A DNA stretch of 64,000 nucleotides from assembly GCF_964204645.1 (NCBI RefSeq), contig NC_134035.1, positions 12,195,951-12,259,950 on the forward strand, given 5' to 3'. Below, in pieces: positions 1-46,173 of this stretch (position 1 is its first letter; every line of letters starts with the position of its first letter). The stretch is from Tubulanus polymorphus (lineage: Eukaryota > Nemertea > Palaeonemertea > Tubulaniformes > Tubulanidae). The notes beneath the pieces were generated by a model. The model was given only the letters and a program-made list of their open reading frames with translations, made no database searches and was not told where the DNA came from. A program made the translations under genes and the position numbers.

Positions 1-1364
1 GATGTTCCATTTGGAAAATATGCGCGGCGGCGGTGAATGGGCACAAAACAATCAACTGTATAAAGACTTGTATAAATCTCACAATGTTATCGAGGAAGAT
101 TGGAACATATTTCGTTCGGATTCGATGCCCGTATCTGCAGTTTATAACTACGGTTTGGGCTGGTTCTCAGGAGCACAGGACGGTACGTCACAATGATAAC
201 CTACAGGGATCACTTGCTCAGTCATTACTAAACCAGTCTCCTTAGACCATCGAAACGTAAATGCTAGTTTAGGCATCAATGCTTTAAGACTAACATATTT
301 CTATGGCCAATCTTACTACTTAAGACCAGTTTTAAGATTCAAGACCATTTTTGTTTGGACTTAAGTTACGTACAAATATGCAAGGTGATGGCATTTCTTT
401 CGATGCTTGTATTTAGAAACACATTTCATCAATCTGGTGAGTGACACTAAGTTCCTGAACGATAACCTGCCAGATGTGATCGATACGTTTTTTTCGTAGT
501 GTTTGATAACATCTAGAAATAACTTTAATCTATTCAAACATATCCAAAACTTCAAAGTTCCAAAGAATGTGCCAAAAATGTAGCAAATGAATGCTTTGAA
601 TTCGCTTTTGATTTTTGTTGTTGTTTATTTCTATAGGTTATAGGTCGGCATATCATTACGGATGGCTTCTCGATTTCTATTCGCGCCTTTTATTATTCCC
701 GACAAAAAACTTCGCCATTTTCGTCAGCATAAACGGCAACGGAAAAGGCCAGCGTAATCGGCATTTATTCAACATTCATTGTTTCATCAGCGATTTATTA
801 CTGGGAGAAACTCCCTGGCTGAACAGCACTAACGTCTGCAGTTCAAAGACAACGTCCGGGCGAACACGCGCGACCAGTGAAACAGACAGTAAAATCAGCT
901 TACAACCAGTTTTCTATAGTATTCCGAACTACGACGAATTAGAAGGAAACTATGGCAACGCATTGTATGCAAATTTAACGATCCTCTACGAGTGGCGAGC
1001 GCGCCAGTTGCGTCTAAAATACGGAAATTACGTAGACTTGATACTCGCCGAAACGACGGTGAAAGATAGATTTTCGATAGCGCCGGTCGAACCGATATCG
1101 ATGTTGTTATGCGTTTACGACGATTACCTCGTGTTCGGTCGGGATAAATCGGCGAAAATCGATTCGCTCGAAATTCCGTGTTTCGACGACGGCGTCGAAA
1201 TCAAATTCTACAAAAACTTCGTACTTACCGATACGCACCCGGGCGACGAGGTGATACTCGACCAGCAGCCGAGGATTTGTCAAGTTTCATCCGAATCACA
1301 CCGCTTCGAAACTCGTAATTACTTCACTATTATGTTGTTCGTCGTCTATCGTTTTTTAATATAA
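1..1364 (+). CDS. Beta-lactamase-related serine hydrolase (gigasin-6-like), 3' end only
   Basis: The last two coding exons of a gene entering from the left: exon 1..182 (reading frame starts at base 2; the ATG there is probably internal) and exon 637..1364, stop TAA 1362-1364. The intron has GTACGT at its 5' end and CTATAG at its 3' end, and phase is kept (split Gly codon). The joined protein reads YGLGWFSGAQDG then YRSAYHYGWLLDF. In the class C beta-lactamase/penicillin-binding-like family this is the C-terminal part of the fold with the H-x-G motif that replaces KTG. A tail of about 140 residues follows, ending in a hydrophobic stretch (YFTIMLFVVYRFLI) that could be a membrane or GPI-type anchor signal. 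The catalytic SxxK and YxN motifs would lie left of the window. The family includes mollusc shell-matrix proteins and LACTB-like enzymes; substrate unknown. A polyadenylation signal AATAAA lies at 1571-1576. Confidence 0.75.
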
Positions 1365-1570
1365 ACTTGTATAATGAAAATATTTTTACTCGAAGGTAAA
1401 GAAGGTATGAAGTCTTTCATAAATCAATTTATGAAATACCGATCAAACTTTTGCGGACCAAATCTGTTACGGAACTCAATAGTCGTAATCAGAATATGAA
1501 TTTACTAACCACATTCGAGACTTCATCATAAGAGAGTCAGTAAATGTATGTGAAACATTTGTTCTATGGA

Positions 1571-1576
1571 AATAAA
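1571..1576 (+). promoter_or_regulatory. Polyadenylation signal of the beta-lactamase-like gene
   Basis: AATAAA about 200 bases after the stop codon at 1364, on the same strand, followed by AT-rich DNA. It is the best candidate 3' end for that gene. The cleavage site itself cannot be seen. Confidence 0.45.
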
Positions 1577-1692
1577 ACATTCAATTAGTGTAAATAGTAT
1601 CGTTATCATACGAATTTTGTCTGGGTATTTTGATCACATCAAAAAATAGATTAAAATTTTCGAGAAATGAGTTTCTGGTGTATGATCTTTAC

Positions 1693-1833
1693 CGTCGAGT
1701 GCTGCCCCTAAATATATCGACAGCGTTGAATATGTGAACTAACTCGACTTGGCAACATTCTTACTGTGGCATACGAGTAATGTTTTAGTTCACATGTTCA
1801 CCGCTAACGATGTGTAGAGTGGCAGCACTTGAC
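1693..1833. mobile_element. Foldback/MITE-like element, first copy
   Basis: About 140 bases bounded by inverted 13-base ends (GTCGAGTGCTGCC at the left, GGCAGCACTTGAC at the right). Inside is a second inverted pair (TGTGAACTAAC against TAGTTCACA, and a TGTGGCATACGAGTAAT segment). A related copy with the same internal words lies at about 58592-58700. It has no coding capacity, which fits a non-autonomous DNA transposon. Confidence 0.5.
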
Positions 1834-4800
1834 TGTTGATATTTCACGGAGATCAATATTCCAACTGTGGTATGCGAGTAATGGCTGAGTCTTCAGGTCA
1901 ATACTCTTCTGACCCTGGCAAGCGAGGATGGTTGACTTAACGCACCTTCAGTGAGACCATTCATTAATTGAAGATGTAAATCACAATAGACCAATTGCAA
2001 AACACCGAAGAGTTTCACTGTGATGTGAATTAAGATTTGATAAGAGTTAAAACAATAACTGTGTGAACTAATCTTAAAGGCCGAGGAGCAGTATAAAAGC
2101 CCAATCAATGTCAAAGATGGCAGTACCCATGAAGCAATAGTGCAGTAGAGAGCTCCAACGGTTGAAACTAGAAATCTCCTATTTTCTCTGTCAGTTATCC
2201 GATTTTGACCCTCCTTTTTGTCAGACATATGTATTAATGTGTAATATATTCATTTCTGCAGTCAAAAATGTGTTTTAGGCCCTCCTCTACGAGAAATTAA
2301 GCTTTTTAGTTGGTATTTCCTTCAAAATTTGAATCTTTGAATGACATAGAGGGAGGAGTTATCCAGTGAATTAGTGTAGCTCACAGAGCACATGAACAGT
2401 AATTTGATACCTATAGTCATCAGTATACATAAACAAAACATAGCCTCATTCATAGTACCAAAATTTGGCAACATCAAAACTTTTTCTATGGTCAATGGAT
2501 CAGTCTGAAATTTCGTACACTTGTTTAGCTATCTACCATCAATGTTGTGTCCAAATTTCATCGAAATCGGATAAAAATTAATGATTTTCAAAAAATTTGA
2601 AATGTCTCTAAAATCTTTAATCTTGGCCCTATCTCTACAAAAAAAGATCGCTAGTATCAGATTTTCATTCCCACTATGACTAGATTATCTAAAATTAGTT
2701 TAGAACTTGATATGAAAACTTTTATGAATTTGTCAAATTTAACTGTGTGACCTGCTTTTCTGTTGTGAGCCAACCTCGCTCACTCTAAACATTATAAACA
2801 AGATACTGTAAAAGTGGGACGGGCCGATCTCAAGTGTTTGCCACCCGGTTAACTAGCATCCATACTCCTCGGCCTTTAACTCACAACAGTCAATCTGGTT
2901 CCTGGACAGTCTGAATTATTAGAATAAATAAAAGCGAACTAGATTCATGAACTATATTTGACATCGATACCAGAACAAAACCCTCGATACCGATGAATAA
3001 ACAAGACAAGACATGTTTTATTAATGTTCTAATGTTTTATATTTGTCGGATCCTACACAATATTCCTAACACAGTATCTTTCGATCTCAACTTCATCATT
3101 TATCATACAAAACATTCTTATATCGAGTTTATCCAGGTTTTTCTTTTTAAGGGATACAAATATTTTCGTAAATAAATTTATTTCATTTAAACGTTTTTTC
3201 AAATATTTTTACATTACATAATATTATTATATTCGCATTCACTCGCCCTCTCGCGCTCGCATTCATCGGATCTTAATCACGCAAATTTCATTTATCAGTT
3301 TTCAAATCCGGGTTCACATAAATTACACATGTACATAGACTACAGCGCGCACATGACTTCAACGAGTTCCGGTAGACGGCGTTAATCGCAATTCTACCGG
3401 AACTCTGAGTTCGATAAGACACAAGTAATGCGCGGAATTATTTACATAACAAACATGAATTTATTCATGAGAAAAAAACAACTGAAGTTAGAAATTATTC
3501 TATGGTCACGAATCGATGGTTTTTGCAATCGGTTTTGTAAAAATATCGACAAAATGTAAATACACAAAATAACTGCGACGAGTCGAAGAGATTAGGGGAA
3601 TAGTTGGAAACAGAAAAAAATACAAAATATTACTTTTACTTATTACCCTTTAACAGACAGCAATTTGAATAAAAACCCATAAATACGAAGCAAAATGAAT
3701 ACATTTCAGCTAAAATGCTATACGCCCATTCAGAAGCGGATTCATTTTTCAAAACAGATTCATCTTGAAATCTATTTTTCAAAATACATGTAGCTTATTA
3801 CACCGAAACGTCTAAAATCCTTTTAAAATTTATTTCATAACTTTGGGCTTTTTCTTCAATTGAATAGTACATTTACTTGGTTTCTGTGGAAACCAATATT
3901 TATATACCAGCCTTTCTTAAAATAACATGCATTTTCTAATTCATATATGTAAGATTAAACCGAAGCCAAAAATTGGTGAATCATTATCTTTTCTTTAGAC
4001 TGGGCTGACGGGTTATTTTGGAAGCGATAAATTACAATTATATCTTAACAGTAATTCTTTTTAAAGTATCAGAATTCACAAATGAATTGAATGAAAATTC
4101 GATGAAACGAGCCTTTATCTACCTATCAATTATCATTACAAATTACACAAATATGAAATTGAGTGTTTAGCGGGTTGTTTTTAAACATTATCATATATAC
4201 TATATTTGTACAGGTTTTTTGGTATATATTTACAATGTAGAATATATTAATTTATTTCACATTGGAATCGAGACTATATTTTTCTCTGCTAAACTTTTAT
4301 ACGATACATTTTGAGTCGTTGAATCATTTCAGGACTTGTAGGCCTACAACTGACAACTCTTTATCAAACCATCCTTAAACTAGCAATGTGCACAGGAGTG
4401 GACCCAGGTTGTTACCAAACAGTATTTTCTTTCCCATTGATAAAGGCAATAGATTTAGAAAAGGGCATCATTTATATTCCAAACAAGCATTTACCTATCA
4501 GTGTAGCATGTCTTACCACCAGAAAATCTTAAAAGCTGAGTCAAATTTGGTGCATTATGAGGATAAAGGCTTTATTGATTTATCTAGTTCAAAATGCTTA
4601 TTGAGTTTATACGGCAAACACCGTGTGGATCCAGCCAGTATATCATCTTAGAATGATTTGTTTATTTTCGAGTTATCAATTGGTCTCTACATTGTATCAC
4701 CCATCAATTAAATCAATGACAGATTAAACAATATCTTATGGTATCAATATTTTGTATACATGTGATGAGCAAAAACTGAAAATGGATATAAAATTACATG

Positions 4801-5524
4801 TATTATGAATTTTTCTAAATCAGTAAATCCATTTTTCATTTGGTTTAGCTGAGGATATGTAGTTGGTGAGCTAGCACCTCTCGCTTCAACCTCCATCAGA
4901 GTATCTTATGACCTGAGAAAGTCTAAGTGTCGTTAGTTCTTATTGGTCGCTTCGCTGAAATACCCCCGAAAATGGACCAATCAGAGTGAAGAACACTTAC
5001 TGGTCAATTCTTTGTCAATTATAAAACAGTTGATAATGAATACCTGCCCGAGGCATGAATTTTTGGTTTGAAATTTGTTTTTGCTGAACTGAACTTCAAA
5101 TGGTTTAAGTTTTACAAATGGTTATAGTTGACGTAGAAACCTGAATTTAATGCAGCTGTCAATCAGCCATCTGTGACCGCACCCCTATCTGACAATCAAC
5201 AGACTATTGCCACCCTCAAGAAAACTGATCGATAAGACTTTACAAGGCCTACCCTTGTATGGACCTGAGGCATTTTCGTTCGAAAATGAATTGCAGCATT
5301 TTGACTGAAGGCATTCTATCACCAGGTTCAGAAAAAATCAGTTCGTTCAAAAATTCATCAAAAGGGAATTTTCAGTATTTTGTCAGAACCATGAAGACAC
5401 TACACCGGGGAAATCAGTTCTTTGAGATTTCACCAATCAAAACATGATTGTCTAAAGGAGTGCAGGACACAGGCAGCTTCGATTGACTGCAATTATGAAT
5501 AAAGATGTGATTGCGTAAGAGTTT

Positions 5525-38701
<33,177 letters not shown>

Positions 38702-39668
38702 TCCCTCTGAGTCGTATCTTCACTAGCGCATAAATCCCACCGTTTCGAATGACTTAATCCGATGTTAATCCACTCCAAATGTCAAGAAAATCGTGAAAAT
38801 CCACTAGTAGCCGCATCCTCCGCCATCATTCGCTCTGACAGCATCCACGTGGCGCCGTCTATTTGTAAACATTGTCGACTCCGGTCCAGCGGCAACCATC
38901 AAAGGTTCGAATCCCAAATTATCAAACAAAAAATATCGGATTAACAAAACTGTCAAATTTTTATTCATGTATACAGAAAATCAAAATAAATCTTTCATAA
39001 AAAAACGTTCTAATAATTAGATACACAATTCCATCTAATACGCTTAAGACACTAAAGTACAATCATTACATCAATATCACAAGGTTGGTGCAGCTATTTT
39101 ACACGGAGATCCGTTTTCAGGAGGAAAAATGATATTGGATTGAACTAAAAAATTTTTTCAACACTCTTCTCTTTTTTTTGGGCCACTGCACTGGGTCAGT
39201 GAAAATACCAGAACCGCAAAGTGTGTTGACGGAACCCGAGTGTTAGAATTATCTGAAGTTGGAACTACTGATCTTATGCGGGCCGCTGCTCAATTACTCA
39301 ATTAGTTTCCTAGTAATAATGACCCGGCAACCCTTATTCGAACATGCATACACCAGTGGACATTCTATAGAGTAGAATAGACTGACCCATTAGAATAGAC
39401 CATGGACGGGCCAAAACTAGTTTATCCATGAATAGACCAAATTCCTGTCCCTTAGGTCGAGAAGGGCACCGATATCATGACACCGGACCCTCCCGTCTAC
39501 TGATTGGTCGATAACGATTTACCGAGTTATTTGGAAATCCTGTGACACAGGGAATCTCCGACACTGCCGAGGTAGACGATCATCACGATATGTCACATGT
39601 GTCCATGATAATAACCAATTGTCACTCGTGCCGAAGATTGACACCGTTATTGGTCACGGGAAAATCTA
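38702..39668. other. BRSK 5' flank and ZnT-like 3' UTR
   Basis: The two minus-strand genes are head-to-tail with under 1 kb between them. The right part is the 3' UTR of the ZnT-like gene, with a minus-strand polyadenylation signal (AATAAA, seen as TTTATT) at 38960-38965. That leaves roughly 260 bases for the BRSK promoter and 5' UTR unless there are upstream non-coding exons. No TATA box was seen. Confidence 0.5.
38960..38965 (-). promoter_or_regulatory. Candidate polyadenylation signal of the ZnT-like gene
   Basis: AATAAA on the minus strand about 700 bases past the ZnT-like stop codon and before the BRSK start region. Confidence 0.4.
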
Positions 39669-42600
39669 TTAACAGTGACTATGCCCATGTCCACCATGAG
39701 AATGTGCGTGATCGCGTGAGTGTCCATGACCATGCGAGTGTCCGCGGCCGTTTCCGTGGGAGTGTCCATCATGTCGTTCATTAGAATACAAGGAGTTTTC
39801 AGTACGGGTAAGGGTTCCATTACGGTCGCCAGAAGCGTTACGGCAGCTTACAGTTCGTTTTAAACGATTCATGTATTCTGGATCCTCGTAAATACAACAT
39901 TTCGATTTTTCACAGTTTGGCCCGCATTCCAGTTCACACTGACTGCTGTTGTTTCGATGTAGTGTCTTGAACTGATCGAAGGAGAGCTGAAACGAAATAG
40001 AATTAAACGATTGGTAGAATATCGGATGAGATGAAATATTAGGCTAAAAGTATTATTGTTCCTATGTAGTTAAATCAAATTGTGGAACAGGTCCAATTTA
40101 CTTAGAACCCATAACGGTGGAACGGGGTCCAATCGTGGAACCCAGGGGTCCAGTCAATTTAGAACCCATAACTGTGGATCTGGGTCCAGTCAACTTAAAT
40201 CCCACACCGTGGGAATGACCGGTCACATTTCTGTGGGTACTTACATTGGTAAATTCGGGTTGAATGGTGACCTTGTGGATTCCCTGTTTTACCAGGTATT
40301 TGCGAACTTCGTCGGATAACAAAGTAAAGTCTTCGCCGTTTTTACAGCATAAATGAACCGTAGCAACGACGTGCTCATTAGTTAATTGCCAGATGTGAAA
40401 TTCATGCAGATTAATTATTCCAGGCACCTGTCAATAAAAAAATATAAACACATAATTAGATAGATGTGCTTATTTGTAATGAAGTTTCGTTAGATTTTAC
40501 AGGGTCCCTGTTTAGAAAAACCCAGCGCCCGGGTCTACAGTCGTGACTTAAATCCAATAGTGGTCTTAAATCCGGTCTAAATCTATGAGTGGTTATATAT
40601 ATATTTTTATATATATTTATTTATAGATATTTTGTTGTTGTTCATGCCTAATTCTTATTGAACATATATTTCATATCTATTTGTGTTTGATACTTAGAAT
40701 TCTGTTTTTTTTCAATGATAAATGCGTCACAAAGTTCTTCCAACCTCATATCAGGGTGTCAAGCATTATCACTATCAAAGATCGTGTTTCACTTGAAGGA
40801 AAGGCCGAACACTTAATATATTCAACAGGTTTTACTGATACTCGATACTTACAGCTTTCAGCAATTTTTCCTGAAGTTCGACGACAGTCATATTCCCGGG
40901 AGCGGCTTGTAGTAACACTAGACACGCGTTTTTCACTACAAAAATAGATGGAAATAAATCTTTCATAATTTAGTTATAAGACGCAATTTGAAATGAACGT
41001 CTTTGTCTAAACTAATGTGTACTAACGTTTTGGAAATGTACCCACGAATATGATAGAAACAACGAATAAACTGAAAATTGAAAATAACATAGAATTCTGT
41101 AAAATAATGTACGAGTAAAATCAATGCTTCATATATACATGTTTTAGATTGAAAGGAAGTGGTCATTGGTAACTGACTATGGTAAAATCTAGGGATATCG
41201 ATTGGTTTTAAATGACATTCAAAAGGAAAACAACAAACAAAAGAGTATTTAAAATTATATATCTAAAACAACCATCTGGTTAAATAGATGTGTCGTACCT
41301 GGCTACTGTATCAGCGTGTATAGTCCAGTGTTGGGTATCGTTATACAGCCTCACTAATCCAGCTATAATCATTACGACTGCGCCCATCAAATTAACTAAT
41401 GTTCGCCTCTTGTTACACATCAGTTCAGAAGGCGTCGTTCCACCTAAACACCGCAAAAAAACCAGGGGCTTAATTCACAAAAACATCGAAGACATTGACG
41501 ACGACAAGGAATTCTCGGTGTTATGAATTACGACTTACTTTCACGAGACATTAAATCTTCGCATTCATCTTTTTGTGATATCACAGATTCGCGGAGTTTT
41601 CGTTTGCTCTTCAGTTTTTCTGAAAAATGTTTATTTGATGATATCAAAAATACATAAAGATGTATTTTATGTATTTTTGATAATATTAATGCTATCTGCA
41701 TCCTCTATTGACACTTTTCCAAAACAATCAAAGTCGTAATTGTCGAAGCATCGAAGTACAAAATGAAATTCTAGTTTATACAGTAAAATGTCATTAACCT
41801 ATGAAGTAAACGAGGCGATAAACATATCAGCTCTAGAGTCTTCCTCAACACATTATACCAATAGATTTTTTTTCTAAATCATTTATACTAGTAAGATTGA
41901 GTTGAAACAGCTAATAATATTCGAATATGACGAATTTCTATGCTAGCTTTATCGTCTTTCAGCAGAAAAACGAATTCCCATCAGAAATTTGTTTTCTCGA
42001 TTTACCGTAAATTGCAAAAACTATCCTTTTTTTCAAAAGATATACGGGTTTCTTACCGTTGACTTGGGCGAATATCAACATGAAGATGTCGGCTACAGTG
42101 GCCACTGCACCGACGATCACTATGAGTAGCGGATCGTGCAGATGTTCAGCAGATGCGAAACGTTTTAATGCTGAGATTATCATGGAGAAATTCAGCGCTC
42201 CGAGAAACACGCTGTTCACTGCTACACCCAATATCTGAGAACGAGCCCAACCGAACGTGTTCTTATCAGATCGCGTCATCGGTACAATCTGTAAACATAA
42301 AGAAGCAAAAAAAAAGATCAGATTTATATCGGTTTTTGCACCTGGACCACTGGTTGGGTGGGCATGGGTCACACCAGACATTCTCAAAGCTTGTTTTTAA
42401 GAATTTTCGGTAACTATTAACTATATATCTATTGAATCAAGTTCAATATACCGTGGAACCTCGTTTACAACGTCCTCGGATTTAACGATTTATCGGTTAT
42501 TGTAAACCAAGAATTTTGTCCCAAATAGGAAAATGTCAATTATTTCATACTGGAGGTAACGGTTATAACGAACATATTTTCTGGTCCCCCGAAGTTCGTT

Positions 42601-44265
42601 GTAACGAGGTTCCACTGTTTGTAGTTGCATGTTTGCCTTGGCCGTGGATACAGGTCCCTTTTAAATTCCTTGGTAACAGCAACTGTTTAAATTTGCCCTT
42701 TTACAAGAATAGTTCATTAAGAAATTCATTTTCTGGGAGAGTAATGATAGTCCCTGGTAGCAACTGCAACTAATGTGAAAACCACATGCTGATCTGATAT
42801 TAAATGATTTATGAAACTGGCGACCCAAACTGAATGGTTTTCAAGGCCAAATTAGTTCGGTTCAAACTTAGTTCATTGACGATACCAGGATCTGTGAATT
42901 TGCTTTGAAACTTATAGCTGCTGTTACACATAAATTATTGAATGAATATTATTATTTTCCCAATAACACTCCGCATGGGAGAAAAGACGATCGCCAAAAC
43001 CCGGATCTATTCACCACAAAAGAATATATTTTCAATTCAGGGGATTTAAAGAACAGCATTCAAGTGAATGTGAACAATCAATGCTTCGCATATGCAAATA
43101 TATTTCTATATATAACTGGTGGAATTTCTATAATCATTTCAAGCGCAAAGAAACCATTTTCTCTGTACATCAGACATCCAGTGATCACCAGACATACAGA
43201 TAGACATGCGACATACTTTCGACATACTTTCGAGTCGTTGATTCGTCGAACTATTTATTTCGTCTGACATAAACTAAACCATATATCTATATCTATAAGT
43301 GCGTACGTCATTGTCTGATATGAAATCGTGGAATAAATGTACACATATATATACCTGCATTACTGTCAGCTGTTATAAAACATTTAGAGTTAATTTGAAT
43401 TATTCATAATAGTTTAAATATCGTTTTATCATCTTGAATGGTGCGCATTTATGAAACATAAGTTTATAATGGTTCAATAAACCTTCAGGGAACAGGTGTA
43501 TTGGTAATGATTGTAGGTACTAATAACGCACAGGTAAAATAAGGGTGAGAATGCCAGCAGAACATAAGGGTCTATCATCGTAGGACTTGATATTCTTAAA
43601 CACCTATTATGATAATAAATAGTGGAAAAATCGTAATATTTCCATACGGTGAATCGGAGGAAACAATTCACTAACGACCTCAACACAATTGAAATTGTAT
43701 TTGGCCGTTATCAACGCGACTCGAGAGCTAGATAAAATAAACTTTCTTATCTTTTACTTATTGTTCTCGAGTGGCCGAAACCAATAGTACATCGTTCAAT
43801 CGAACGATTCTTCAGACATCGAATAATTGTGAAAATGAAGAAACGAAATGCAACGAAACACAGAGAATTGATGTGGCATATCACAAAGCAGCCAAAAGCT
43901 TAAATCTTTATCAACTCAGTACAGTTTTTGTGATTCTCGCTTTTGAGCTATTTCTTAAACTCATAGAAACTGCTTTAGCCTCGATAAGATAAGAAACAGA
44001 GAAATGGAATAAAAAGATAGTTTTCTGATGCGAATTCTAAGCTGTTCGGTGATTTTTTTTTGCACGGTCGTTTATTTAATTACGTATATACCTTTTGAGT
44101 AACGAGACAAATAATTTCTTCGACAGCAATGTATAAAGTGTGAAGTCCATGCACGATTGGACCGAGTGAATGCGATTTCAATCCAATCGCTATTTCAGCT
44201 ACAAACACCAATATACTCCATGCCACAATTAGTCCAGATACCCAAGATGGATGACAGGCAGCCAT
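39669..44265 (-). CDS. ZnT-1/ZnT-10-like cation diffusion facilitator lacking the zinc site
   Basis: Exons in order: 44092-44265, 42057-42288, 41539-41619, 41299-41443, 41027-41070, 40853-40935, 40245-40427, 39669-39986; all GT/AG and in phase, about 419 aa. TM1-2 (LIVAWSILVFVAEIAIGL), TM3-4 with the family NTFGWARSQ motif, TM5-6, and the C-terminal domain LHEFHIWQLT to GIHKVTIQPEF match the SLC30A1/A10 branch. A conserved Cys cluster (CELECGPNCEKSKCC) follows, also as in that branch. The metal site is broken: TM2 has HTLYI where the family has H-x3-D, and TM5 has NLMGA where it has HVLGD. The usual His-rich loop between TM4 and TM5 is replaced by a short charged loop, while the last 34 residues contain about 13 His. 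This suggests a non-transporting or regulatory partner, as proposed for ZnT6 in vertebrates, rather than an active zinc exporter. ATG is at 44263-44265. Confidence 0.9.
40086..40200. mobile_element. Remnants of the GTGGAAC foldback family in a ZnT-like intron
   Basis: Two or three partial copies of the terminal word (TGTGGAACAGGTCC, GTGGAACGGGGTCC, CTGTGGATCTGGGTCC), each linked to TTTAGAACCCATAAC, form a short degenerate array immediately beside the 40245-40427 exon. Confidence 0.45.
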
Positions 44266-44778
44266 TGTTGTTTAAAAACGTGGTCACTTTTGAGTAGAAG
44301 TTGACGATCGAAAGATTCCTAGCGGCGTGAAAGATTCCTAGCGGCGTGAATGAATCTTTCTGAGAAATGTTTCGTAAATAAAAACTCTGCAGGTTTTTAA
44401 GATCGTACAAAACGAAACATATAATCCATGATTGATATAGTTCACTATTTAGTAAAGTACGCGAATAAAACTTTTTGCAAGAGTCTCGCACAACACGTCA
44501 CCGATCCATTTCGTCCCGAGTGCAGTAATTGGTATCTAGTGGAATATACATGTTTATAGTGTATAGTTTATAGTATGCAGTTGAGCGCCGTAGAGACCGC
44601 TGGCGTCAATCAGTGACCTGTTTAATCGCGTTAATTTCATGCGACGCACATTCGCAGTATATTGTCCTCTCGGATACGCCTAAGTTCAGTTTCTGCCCCG
44701 TTCGCAATTATTTTCCTCTACACGGTGTTTTGCCGACCCTGTCCAAGAGGCGGCTTTAAAATTTCTAATACCAGGTAT

Positions 44779-44941
44779 ACCCCAGTGAAGTTTATTACTT
44801 GATCGTTATTCCTTATTCCGTTACTTGTTGAGAATTCATCTCCCAATAAGCAACAAGTAACAGCTACTTGTTCCTTGTACCTTATTGGGAGATGAATTCT
44901 CAATAAGTAACGGAATAAGGAACAATGAACTTCACTGAGGT
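44779..44941. mobile_element. Long imperfect palindrome (foldback), arms about 60 bp
   Basis: The left arm (to 44850) and right arm (44881-44937) are inverted copies: both contain GAGAATTCATCTCCCAATAA in opposite orientation, followed by GTTACTTATTGAG/GTTACTTGTTGAG and TTCCTTATTCCG words. A 30-base centre contains its own small inverted repeat. The left arm carries a small insertion. It could be a transposon remnant. Confidence 0.65.
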
Positions 44942-45810
44942 GAATAAATATTTATTCCACGGACGAAAGAGCAACGCTGGTTACACGTCGTTATTACTGA
45001 ATCTGATCCTGATTCTGATTCGCTCTGACGGCTGTTGATATCAAACTGCGGCAATAGTTTGTTGGTGTCACCACTTCATGTCGTGTAGAACTGAATTACA
45101 CAGTGTCGCTACCTCCAACAACCCTATAGAAAAGTTCGAAAAAATAGAGAAGCAAGGAGACGAGTTTCAATATTTTAGTCATTTGTCAGTATTTCAGTCT
45201 ATACATTCAAAAAATAAATTTGCAGGTCTAAATATCAAAAGCGTAGTTGATATCACGTGATCCCAGTGAAGTGACCGCTTGGCGTTCACGGCAGAGTCAC
45301 CGTTGAGTCTGGCAGTTGCAGAATTTCCAGAACCTACCCCGAGAAACAAATTCGCTTCTCTGGGCAGGAACCTGCGATTCACTGGTAGCCTGCGACTCAC
45401 CAGTGAAGAGATTCACTGGATAGTGACAAAAATACATGTATTTTTGATAATTGGCTAAATCAAAGGAAGCATTTTTTCAGCACTTGTAGTGGCACTTTTT
45501 TGGTGAAATGCGCCCATTTTATAGACATCAGTAACTGCTCATCAAGATTTGTGAAACCATCAGTTCACGGAACCTGCAGAATCGTCCTTTTTAAACCAAA
45601 ATCCAAAAACTGTTTAAACCAAATAAAGATCATTTCTATTTAAAAGTTATTTAGTTTTTCAAGCAACTAAATACATGTATATAAAAAACAAACTAGTATG
45701 CTGGATGGGTAGCCGCAAATCTAAATTGCGTTACGAAGCATTGTGACCGAATCTTCATCACCAAATGAAATATTTTCTTTCTACTATATTGCATAGGTGC
45801 GCTCAGAATG

Positions 45811-45908
45811 TAGTTAGTTACCTAATCGTTGGTGGTAAGCTTTTTATAATCGGATGTGGTTTGTGAAAATATCCGATCGTGAAACTAAACCATAGACAGG
45901 TTACTGAC
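45811..45908 (+). repeat. Dispersed repeat (GTTGGTGGTAAGC family), copy
   Basis: About 100 bases starting TAGTTAGTTACCTAATCG and containing GTTGGTGGTAAGCTTTT, ATAATCGGATG, GTGAAAATATCCGATCGTG and ending ACAGGTTACTGAC. Nearly identical to 46760-46868 and 55374-55490, with a diverged copy at 46174-46256. It is SINE-sized; a tRNA origin is not proven. Confidence 0.7.
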
Positions 45909-46173
45909 TACTCAGAATGCACCTCATTGCATCTACATTTCCAAAATCTTTATCTTTCTAACCTAAGTCGGCAAAAAGTAACACTTTTGTGGATATTAAG
46001 CACAAATCTAGGCCAAACGAAATTTCTTTTGCAAAAAGTTGCACTTACTAGCTCACTATAGACTCGTATTTGAAGTGTGGGGTGAACCGTGGCTTATAAT
46101 CATCCAGTATCCCTGTCTATGTACATGTATACGTTCTATATAGTAGGCTATATATAGTACAGGGGAGCTGGAT

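Larger units (their letters stand above)
1365..5524. other. Intergenic DNA and probable 3' UTR of BRSK
   Basis: No conserved protein-coding exon was found on either strand between the beta-lactamase-like stop (1364) and the BRSK stop (5525). The plus-strand 87-codon frame at 4388-4651 and the minus-strand 111-codon frame at 1893-2228 look like chance frames. The right part is AT-rich and probably holds the BRSK 3' UTR. Minus-strand AATAAA signals (seen as TTTATT) occur at about 4572 and 4662 and further left, and I cannot tell which is used. A plus-strand AATAAATAAA lies at about 2924. Confidence 0.5.

Noticed and set aside
1893-2228. 111-codon minus-strand frame with a hydrophobic segment
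   Set aside because: No recognisable family, no splice or polyadenylation support, ordinary AT-rich intergenic composition.
42905-43267. 120-codon plus-strand frame
   Set aside because: Lies in a ZnT-like intron; composition is typical of AT-rich chance frames and no motif is visible.
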